In this document: positions 1 through 5,308 of the stretch, piece by piece | Layout: every line of letters begins with the position of its first letter | Numbering within the stretch: the stretch's first letter is position 1 | From: Chitinophagaceae bacterium UBA1953 | Lineage (GTDB): Bacteria; Bacteroidota; Bacteroidia; Chitinophagales; Chitinophagaceae | Length of the DNA stretch: 5,308 nt | Direction of reading: 5' to 3' | Assembly: GCA_002336115.1 (NCBI GenBank) | Contig: DDEN01000048.1 | Span: 150-5,457, forward strand | The notes under the pieces: generated by a model | Databases searched by the model: none | Told to the model about the DNA's origin: nothing | The model's input: the letters and a program-made list of their open reading frames with translations, nothing else | Program-made: the position numbers and the translations under genes

Positions 1-1772
1 TACAGAATGCAGAAAAGATACTGGAACAGGCTTTTCCCGACAGCAGGCAACGGGATAAAGCAAAACTGAAAGGAGAAAAAGGAAACCTGTTCTTTCGGTT
101 ACAGCAAACCGACAGCAGTGTTCATAATTTCCGGGAAGGACTACAGTATTTCAACATCAGCAGCAGTGGATTTTTTCCCGATCATACTGTAACAACATTG
201 TATGCGGGTCTTGCAAAGGCATTTACAAAACAACAGCCCGACAGTGCATTATATTATTACCGGCTTGCTGTTGCAAATGATTATTACTGCAACCAGTTGA
301 TTACTGTTTCATCAAACAGCTTGCAAAGCAGCAGTAACAATACCGTTAGCGAAGAGGCAATTGTATTTTTTGAAAAGCAATTTCGTGAAACAGGGAAACA
401 GGAGTTAGTACAACAGTTACTTTGGCTGGTTGAATTATCAAAAGGCCGTAAGTTATTGAATGAACAGAACAGGAGCAGGCAATGGCAAACCGACAGCACA
501 GCTTTGTTACAGCAGCAGTTGTTTGCTGAACTAAGAAATGATTACTTGTTATTAGCTGAAACAGATAATGCCGCAAAGAAAACACTCATCAGCGAACGCA
601 TCCGCAAACAGGAACTGCAGCTCGGCTTACAGGAAAACCGTTTTGCACAATTAATGGAGCAACCTTCTTTTCAGAAGTTTCAGCAAAGGTTAAAGGAAGT
701 AACTGCAAAGGCCGACTTCATCAGCTATGTAATTGCAAAAGACCAGGTTTATGTGTTGCATGCAGCCGGAGGTACGGTGCAGTGTAAATTGTTATCTTCT
801 TCTGTAAAAGAACAAGCAGGATTACTACTGCAAACCTATTTCTCTTCAACGTCCTCAGCATATAACAATAACCCTGCTGCTTATTTTCAATTAGCAAATG
901 AAGTAAGAAAACAATTGCTTCCTTTTACAACGAATAATCAATCGCTCATTATTTCTGCTGATGGATGGTTACACAATCTTCCGTTTGAAGCATTGAGTAC
1001 AGATGGTAAAGAACATTTTCTTGCAGAACAAACTGTAGTAAGTTATGTGTACTCATTTCTGCAATATGTACAGGAAACAAAACAGTCAGCAGGTAAATTA
1101 TCGCTGACTGTATATACATTCAGTCAGCCACAGAATGGGTTTGCATCATTACCCAATTCATTGGCAGAAGCAAAACAGCTCAGTAAACAATTCAAAACAA
1201 ATAATTACGAAGCAACAAGAACCGATGCCAATGCCTTTGTTGCTTCCATGCAGTCAGGATCGGTGCTGCATATTGCTGCACATGCCGTGGCCGACAGTAC
1301 ACAGCAGCCTTTTCTTGTATTAAAACAAAAGTTCTATCTCGGGCAATTACAGTATGTGGTTACTGCTGCGCCTTTAGTAGTTCTTACAGCTTGCGAAACA
1401 GCCGCAGGAAAAGTACAGGATGGAGAAGGTGTTGCAAGTATTGGCCGTGCTTTTATCAGCAAAGGAGTGAAGGGAGTTGTTGCCAGTCGATGGCCGGTGG
1501 ATGATGCAGTTGCTCCAATTTTTGTTCAATCGTTTTATACTTCATTACAACAGCAGCGCTCACCTGCTACTGCATTGCAAAATGCAAGAAAACAATACCT
1601 CCAGAACAACAGCAACCTTGCAAAAAGGAATCCACTGCTGTGGGCCGGATTTTGTTATATAGGAGTCGATCAGCAATTGCAGCTTCAGACTTCTTCCTTC
1701 GGTTGGTATTGGTTATTACTTCTTTTAGTACTGCCGATTGGGTATTATCTCTTTTATAAGTCAAAGCTTTAA
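1..1772 (+). CDS. TPR-like/CHAT-domain protease, C-terminally membrane-anchored (5' partial)
   Basis: The reading frame is open from the first complete codon (position 3) to the TAA at 1770-1772, giving 589 visible residues. The true start lies upstream, so the TTG at 198 is not needed as a start. Residues about 1-235 are helical and TPR-like, with heptad-rich charged helices before the catalytic part. A CHAT domain (caspase-like, clan CD) follows from about residue 238. It shows the DGWLHNLPFEAL motif (320-331), the HIAAHA motif with the likely catalytic His427, and LTACETA with the likely nucleophile Cys464, followed by DGEG and SRWPVDD (473-501). Residues 568-585 form one hydrophobic helix ending in a short basic tail (KSKL). 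Both dyad residues are present, so an active peptidase is likely. The substrate is unknown. In CHAT families the helical repeats usually bind a partner or substrate. The basic C-terminal tail suggests that the bulk of the protein faces the periplasm, but the N-terminal signal peptide needed for this would be outside the window. Confidence 0.93.
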   Translation, partial: QNAEKILEQAFPDSRQRDKAKLKGEKGNLFFRLQQTDSSVHNFREGLQYFNISSSGFFPDHTVTTLYAGLAKAFTKQQPDSALYYYRLAVANDYYCNQLITVSSNSLQSSSNNTVSEEAIVFFEKQFRETGKQELVQQLLWLVELSKGRKLLNEQNRSRQWQTDSTALLQQQLFAELRNDYLLLAETDNAAKKTLISERIRKQELQLGLQENRFAQLMEQPSFQKFQQRLKEVTAKADFISYVIAKDQVYVLHAAGGTVQCKLLSSSVKEQAGLLLQTYFSSTSSAYNNNPAAYFQLANEVRKQLLPFTTNNQSLIISADGWLHNLPFEALSTDGKEHFLAEQTVVSYVYSFLQYVQETKQSAGKLSLTVYTFSQPQNGFASLPNSLAEAKQLSKQFKTNNYEATRTDANAFVASMQSGSVLHIAAHAVADSTQQPFLVLKQKFYLGQLQYVVTAAPLVVLTACETAAGKVQDGEGVASIGRAFISKGVKGVVASRWPVDDAVAPIFVQSFYTSLQQQRSPATALQNARKQYLQNNSNLAKRNPLLWAGFCYIGVDQQLQLQTSSFGWYWLLLLLVLPIGYYLFYKSKL

Positions 1773-1779
1773 TTTTTTT

Positions 1780-1904
1780 ACCACAAAGAAAACAGCCGGG
1801 AAGCCGTAAAGGTGGAAAGTTGTTTGAGCTTCATTTCTTCTCGTCTTACCGCCTTGCCGGCAAACAATCTTGTATTTTCTCTGTACTCTCCGTGCCTCTG
1901 TGGC
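1780..1904. repeat. Imperfect palindrome with CCACA(A/G)AG ends, dispersed-repeat-like
   Basis: The segment starts CCACAAAG (1781-1788). Read on the minus strand from its other end it starts CCACAGAG (1903 down to 1896), so the ends form an imperfect terminal inverted repeat with 7 of 8 positions pairing. Inside, 1795-1809 pairs with 1846-1861 (GCCGG/CCGGC core, about 13 pairs with two mismatches and one bulge), and TTGTTTG at 1820-1826 can pair with CAAACAA at 1861-1867. On the minus strand, 1903-1868 reads as four 9-nt units of the form cACaGAGag. Intergenic repeats built from ACACAGAG-like units are common in Bacteroidota and other genomes, so I infer a dispersed, non-coding repeat. It begins only 8 bases after the stop of the CHAT gene. 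It might also act as a weak terminator or mRNA end structure. Confidence 0.5.
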
Positions 1905-1975
1905 TCAACATCCCTTTTGACATAGATTCTTCTTCAAAAAAATAACCACCAACTTACTAATAACCATCTACTTAG

Positions 1976-1991
1976 AAAAAATCTGAAAAAA
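1976..1991 (+). promoter_or_regulatory. Two phased A-tracts upstream of lipoprotein promoter
   Basis: A6 tracts lie at 1976-1981 and 1986-1991, one helical turn (10 bp) apart. They are followed by a further A/T-rich stretch to about 2002. Phased A-tracts bend DNA and often serve as UP-element-like contacts upstream of a promoter. Their position about 15-30 bp before the candidate -35 at 2004-2011 fits that role. The function is inferred. Confidence 0.35.
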
Positions 1992-2003
1992 TCTTTTCCA
2001 AAC

Positions 2004-2036
2004 AGGGTAACAAACTTTCATGGCTGCGGATATACT
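2004..2036 (+). promoter_or_regulatory. Candidate ECF-type promoter for the lipoprotein gene
   Basis: AGGGTAAC at 2004-2011 resembles the GTAAC/GGAAC -35 core of ECF sigma-factor promoters. After a 15-bp spacer, CGGATATAC begins at 2027 as a possible -10. No good TAnnTTTG housekeeping -7 element is present between 1905 and 2081; TATACTTC at 2031-2038 is the nearest. Transcription from here would give an A/C-rich leader of roughly 40 nt, typical of Bacteroidota, with no Shine-Dalgarno before the ATG at 2082. This is a pattern match only. No sigma or anti-sigma gene is in the window. Confidence 0.3.
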
Positions 2037-2081
2037 TCCAAACAACAAACACAACAACTCAAACAATTAAAAATTCTTTTT

Positions 2082-3146
2082 ATGAAACAGCTTCTTCATT
2101 CAGCTTTGATTATTGCAGCAATACTTGGATTTACAGCCTGCCGTAAAAACGATACAATTGTTGCTCCTGTGGCGGCAGATCAGAAAGTAAAAGCTTTTTT
2201 CGATGCAAATGCTCCAAAGTATGAAAGCTTTACAATCGATGCATCGGCAGGTGGTTCACTGGTAACCGGCAAGGGTACGAAAATCAGCTTCCCTGCAAAT
2301 GCGTTTAAGAAAATAAACGGACAGCCTGTAACAGGGAATGTAACCGTACAGGTAAAAGACATATTCCAGGCAAGTGATATGCTGTTGGGCAACCGTCCTA
2401 CAGAAGCAAGCGGAGAAATGCTTATCTCTTATGGCGAAATGACAGTTAAGGCAAACCAGGGTTCTGATGAATTGCAGCTCAACGCTCCTGCACAGGTGGT
2501 GGTGCCAGCCGCTCCGGCTAAACCGGCCAACGGCCAGGTGGTGCGTGAAATTCCGATGTGGAGAGGTGATAGCGCCGTGACATATACCATCAATGGCAAT
2601 GATCATGAAAACATTCCCGTAACGCTTACTCAAACCGGTTATGTACCCCGTGGTATTAACTGGCTGCAGAACGGTAACATAGCAATTAACAACAATGATG
2701 GCACATCTTCATTCGACCTCGACAGTCTTGGTGTATGGCGCAACTGTGATGCGTTAATGGGAGATCCACGCCCTAAAACAACAGTACTGGGCTACTTCAG
2801 CAATCAATGGAATCCCGCAACGACTTCCAACTACATGGGCGCTGAGCCGAGTATGCTTTTCTTTAAAGTAAAACAACAAAATACGTTGGTGAAATTGTAT
2901 AACAAAATCATTAACGCACCGGCTGGTAAAGAGGGGTTATTAAGTTACCAGAACAGTATGCCCATTGGTATTGAAGGTACATTTCTTGCAATTACGTTTA
3001 AAGACAATAAAGTGTATGCAGAAATGCAGGATGTAACAGTAGGCACACCTGCAAGCGGTAAAACATACTTCCCTGTAACTTTTACTTTAAACGAAGTAAG
3101 CGAAAGCCAGTTACTTGCTCTTATACAGCAGTTAAATACGAAATAA
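2082..3146 (+). CDS. Uncharacterised Bacteroidota lipoprotein (354 aa)
   Basis: The protein begins with a basic N-terminus (MKQ) and a hydrophobic stretch, then the lipobox FTAC with Cys20 as the lipidation site. It is therefore a secreted lipoprotein cleaved by signal peptidase II. The residues after the Cys are RKND, so it could be outer-membrane or surface located, but a clear surface-export signal is not certain. Residues about 52-125 form a beta-rich module with GGSLVTGKGTKISFPANAF (57-75), VTGNVTVQVKDI and SDMLLGNRPTEASGEM (98-113). This pattern recalls ZU5-like beta-sandwich modules with a G-T-x-I-x-x-P-A-x-A motif. A Pro/Ala-rich stretch follows around residues 138-152. A second beta-rich half contains VWRNCD (Cys222), a motif I associate with a recurrent Bacteroidota family of unknown function. 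No catalytic motif is visible, and a binding or structural envelope role is only a guess. The ATG at 2082 is chosen because the signal peptide starts directly there. The gene stands alone and is closed by a strong terminator. Confidence 0.88.
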   Translation: MKQLLHSALIIAAILGFTACRKNDTIVAPVAADQKVKAFFDANAPKYESFTIDASAGGSLVTGKGTKISFPANAFKKINGQPVTGNVTVQVKDIFQASDMLLGNRPTEASGEMLISYGEMTVKANQGSDELQLNAPAQVVVPAAPAKPANGQVVREIPMWRGDSAVTYTINGNDHENIPVTLTQTGYVPRGINWLQNGNIAINNNDGTSSFDLDSLGVWRNCDALMGDPRPKTTVLGYFSNQWNPATTSNYMGAEPSMLFFKVKQQNTLVKLYNKIINAPAGKEGLLSYQNSMPIGIEGTFLAITFKDNKVYAEMQDVTVGTPASGKTYFPVTFTLNEVSESQLLALIQQLNTK

Positions 3147-3181
3147 GGTCCGTTGTTTATCCACCCGAAAACATCTGTACC

Positions 3182-3223
3182 AAAAACAAACCCCGGCCAA
3201 TGTGCCGGGGTTTGTTTTTTTCT
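3182..3223 (+). terminator. Strong intrinsic terminator after the lipoprotein gene
   Basis: A perfect 16-bp stem is formed by 3182-3197 and 3204-3219. Its GC core is CCCCGGC/GCCGGGG, with a 6-nt loop (CAATGT, 3198-3203) and a run of T continuing to 3221. It starts 36 bases after the stop codon at 3146. The A-rich left arm makes a matching U-run on the other strand, so it could stop transcription in both directions. Confidence 0.93.
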
Positions 3224-3523
3224 TTATGAGTGAGCCCGGTATTATGTTACGGTTGTGCTCCCTTCTGGTCAGTTGGGCATCATTACAGTCTTGTTCATTG
3301 TCTTTTATGCCCGTAAGGAAAAAGCAGACAACACGCTGTTTTAACTTGCAGTAAACTAAATGGAATGTATAACTATGGCAAAGTATTGGTTATATTCCAC
3401 CGTAGTGCAAAAAACAACCTGGCAAATATGAAGCCCGGCTGGTAAAGAATAATTTCTTTAACCGCTGGTCAAATACATTGCCAGTTTACACCCCGGGCAT
3501 CAACATCATCTCCTTAAAACGAG
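3224..3523. other. Intergenic region without a convincing gene; two imperfect hairpins
   Basis: No open frame here has protein-like character together with a plausible start. Two imperfect inverted repeats stand out. In the first, 3361-3373 pairs with 3389-3399 (TGGAAT-ATAAC, 11 pairs with a 2-nt bulge). In the second, 3441-3449 pairs with 3454-3463 (GGTAAAGAA/TTCTTTAACC, one bulge), nested inside CTGGCAA/TTGCCAG at 3419-3425 and 3478-3484. They could be part of a small RNA, a protein-binding region or decayed sequence. I cannot assign a role. Confidence 0.4.
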
Positions 3524-3558
3524 TAATTTTGATGTGGATTTTTGAGCAGGTATTTTGT
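3524..3558 (+). promoter_or_regulatory. Candidate Bacteroidota promoter elements for the AsmA-like gene
   Basis: TAATTTTG at 3524-3531 matches the Bacteroidota -7 consensus TAnnTTTG exactly, but no good TTTG -33 element lies about 20 bases upstream of it. Alternatively, the TTTG inside it (3528-3531) can act as the -33, with a 19-bp spacer to TATTTTGT at 3551-3558 as an imperfect -7. That would start transcription just before the ATG at 3580. Both readings place the promoter directly ahead of the gene. Which one is used cannot be decided from sequence. Confidence 0.4.
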
Positions 3559-3579
3559 ATTGGTATTTAAAACAGACGA

Positions 3580-5308
3580 ATGATGCGTATTGGAAAAAGA
3601 GTGGTTAAGGTTGTTAAGTATTCTGGTATTGGAGTTGCAGTGATCCTTCTGGCAATGTTTGCAATCCCCTATTTGTTTCCCGGTTTTGTATCAGATAAAA
3701 TTAAAAAATGGGCAAACCAGGCAATTGAAACAAAGCTGGAGTTTTCAAAAGCACGACTTTCTTTCTTCAACCATTTTCCATCGCTTACACTAACACTGTA
3801 CGATGTGTCATTAACGGGCTCTGCACCTTTTCAGAACGATACACTTGTTTCAGCTAATGAAATAGCATTAGGTGTTGATCTCTCTTCGGTTTTCAGCAAA
3901 ACAATCCATATCAACGAAATATATGTCACCCGTGGCGATGTGCATATTCTGGTAAATGAAAACGGAACACCGAACTACAATATTTATAAATCATCAAAAC
4001 AACAGTCAACTGCTGAAACAGATACTTCTTCCACAGGCGCAACACTGAAGTTAGACCGCATACAGATTGAAGATTGTGCGTTACTCTACAACGACCAGTC
4101 AATTCCTTTTCTGCTCAGCGCAGATAAACTGAATTATCTCGGCAAAGGCAAACTGAGCGATGCTGTGTTTTTCCTTAAATCGCAGATAAGTATGGAAAAT
4201 GTTGATCTGCAGTACGACGGCGAAGAATACCTGTCTGATAAAGACCTTGTTGCAAACCTCCGTACACGAATCAACACCAACTCCCTCGAGCTCGACTTCA
4301 GAAAAAACGATCTGAAGATTAACCGTCTGCCTGTTGCTTTTACAGGGGTGTTTTATTTCCTGAAGAATGGTTACCGTATGAATTTTAATGCAAGTACAGG
4401 AAATACAAACCTCGAAAACCTTTTTACTGCTCTTCCTCCTGCTTATGTAACATGGCTCAGCAAAACAGATGTGGAAGGGAAACTACAGATGGAAGCTTCT
4501 CTTAAAGGCGATTTTATAGCGGCGGAAAATCGTCTGCCCGATCTTTCTTTCAGCATGAAAGTTAATAACGGATCGTTTACTACCAGGGCTGTTAAACAAC
4601 AACTGAAGAATATTGATTTTGATTTTCTTTTTTCTCTTCCCGGTTTAAACACAGAAAGTATGCAGTTACGCATTGATACACTGCACGCAGAAATGGGTTC
4701 AGATTTTATCAGTGCGGCTGTTAATACAAAAGGGCTGTCGCAGCCACATATCAGCGGCCATATCAATGCAGTTGCTGAATTGGGCAACTGGTCTTCTGTT
4801 CTTGATCTGCATAATCTTGCAGGTGTTGATCTTACAGGCGCATTAAAAATGCAGGCTGCAATGAATGGCGTTTATTCTCCGCAACACAATAAATACCCTG
4901 TTATTAATTCTTCAGCGCAATGGAGCAATGGTTCCTTACGTACCTCTTATTATTCAGAGCCGGTAACAGGAATTCAGTTAGATGTAAACCTGCTTAACAA
5001 GAAAGGAACGGCACAAGACATGCAGGTAAAAATTAAGCCGGTGTCTTTTTTGTTCGAAGGTCAACCGTTTACTTTAACAGCCGATCTCAACAATTTTGAT
5101 AACCTTGTGTACAATATCAGGTCTGATGGAAATATCAGCATTGGTAAATTGTATAAACTGTTTGCTGTTGAAGGGTATGATGTGAATGGTGTAATACAGA
5201 CCAATCTTTCACTTAAAGGGTCACAGGCCGATGCAACTGCCGGGCGTTATGATAAACTCAGCAATAAAGGAACTATTGGCCTGAAACAGATCAGCATCAG
5301 CACACCTT
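3580..5308 (+). CDS. AsmA-like inner-membrane/periplasmic protein (3' partial)
   Basis: The frame runs open from ATG 3580 to the window end, giving 576 complete codons with no stop. The C-terminal part is missing. An in-frame TAA at 3568-3570 limits the start to ATG 3580 or the adjacent ATG 3583. The N-terminus is basic (MMRIGKRVVKVVK) and is followed by one membrane helix at about residues 14-33. Next comes the AsmA-type beginning: a short amphipathic segment (SDKIKKWANQAIETKLEF), then SFFNHFPSLTLTLYDVSLTG. In this family that segment reads like 'F-P-x-L-x-L-x-L-x-D-V-x-L'. The rest is repetitive beta-strand sequence rich in LxLxG-like strands, as expected for the long periplasmic groove. 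AsmA-like proteins are related to TamB and YhdP and are thought to help move or balance phospholipids between inner and outer membrane. Bacteroidota homologues are usually well over 800 residues, so perhaps a third or more lies beyond the window. Cargo and exact subfamily cannot be told. Confidence 0.9.
   Translation, partial: MMRIGKRVVKVVKYSGIGVAVILLAMFAIPYLFPGFVSDKIKKWANQAIETKLEFSKARLSFFNHFPSLTLTLYDVSLTGSAPFQNDTLVSANEIALGVDLSSVFSKTIHINEIYVTRGDVHILVNENGTPNYNIYKSSKQQSTAETDTSSTGATLKLDRIQIEDCALLYNDQSIPFLLSADKLNYLGKGKLSDAVFFLKSQISMENVDLQYDGEEYLSDKDLVANLRTRINTNSLELDFRKNDLKINRLPVAFTGVFYFLKNGYRMNFNASTGNTNLENLFTALPPAYVTWLSKTDVEGKLQMEASLKGDFIAAENRLPDLSFSMKVNNGSFTTRAVKQQLKNIDFDFLFSLPGLNTESMQLRIDTLHAEMGSDFISAAVNTKGLSQPHISGHINAVAELGNWSSVLDLHNLAGVDLTGALKMQAAMNGVYSPQHNKYPVINSSAQWSNGSLRTSYYSEPVTGIQLDVNLLNKKGTAQDMQVKIKPVSFLFEGQPFTLTADLNNFDNLVYNIRSDGNISIGKLYKLFAVEGYDVNGVIQTNLSLKGSQADATAGRYDKLSNKGTIGLKQISISTP

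Noticed and set aside
198..200. TTG at 198 as the start of the CHAT gene
   Set aside because: The same frame is open back to position 3 and encodes plausible helical-repeat sequence, so the gene is truncated by the window edge rather than starting here.
1..1772. CRISPR-associated TPR-CHAT (Craspase-type) protease
   Set aside because: There is no CRISPR array or cas gene nearby, and the C-terminal membrane helix does not fit that family.
1773..1779. T-run after the CHAT gene as an intrinsic terminator
   Set aside because: No GC-rich hairpin immediately precedes it. Only the short AAAGCTTT palindrome (1763-1770) is there.
2256..2633. 125-codon minus-strand open frame
   Set aside because: It lies antisense inside the lipoprotein gene. 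Its composition is Cys/His/Arg-rich and not protein-like.
3226..3354. 42-codon + strand ORF (MSEPGIM...) right after the terminator
   Set aside because: It starts 3 bases past the terminator T-run with no promoter, is short and Cys/Ser-rich, and shows no recognisable motif.
3365..3445. 26-codon ORF (MYNYGKVLV...)
   Set aside because: It is too short, overlaps the hairpins and has no supporting context.
4443..4787. 114-codon minus-strand open frame
   Set aside because: It lies entirely antisense to the AsmA-like gene, has no family features and is best explained as a shadow of that coding sequence.

Overview
The window looks like chromosomal DNA of a Bacteroidota bacterium, probably of the Chitinophagaceae type. 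The reasons are an AT-leaning but not extreme composition, A-rich leaders without Shine-Dalgarno sequences, TAnnTTTG-like promoter elements, and three gene families typical of that phylum. The genus assignment is an inference only. All supported genes lie on the + strand.

Layout. (1) Positions 1-1772 hold the 3' part of a helical-repeat (TPR-like) plus CHAT-domain protease gene that starts before the window. It has a visible His/Cys dyad and ends in a single membrane helix. (2) Positions 1773-2081 are intergenic. The first half is a ~125-bp imperfect palindrome ending in CCACA(A/G)AG-type sequence, which looks like a dispersed repeat. The second half carries phased A-tracts, a possible ECF-type promoter and an A-rich leader. 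(3) Positions 2082-3146 are a complete gene for a 354-residue lipoprotein that resembles an uncharacterised Bacteroidota family. A textbook intrinsic terminator follows at 3182-3223. (4) Positions 3224-3579 hold no convincing gene but contain two imperfect hairpins and candidate promoter elements. (5) From 3580 to the window end runs the 5' part of an AsmA-like gene: an inner-membrane anchor followed by a large periplasmic domain.

The three genes are probably separate transcription units, because gaps of about 310 and 430 bp separate them and a strong terminator lies between the second and third. All three products are predicted to act at the cell envelope: a membrane-anchored protease, a lipoprotein, and an envelope lipid-homeostasis protein. 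Nothing in the sequence ties them into one pathway. I see no CRISPR array, RNA gene, transposase, or clear multi-gene novel system. The best leads are the probable periplasmic topology of the CHAT protease and the repeat-like palindrome behind it.
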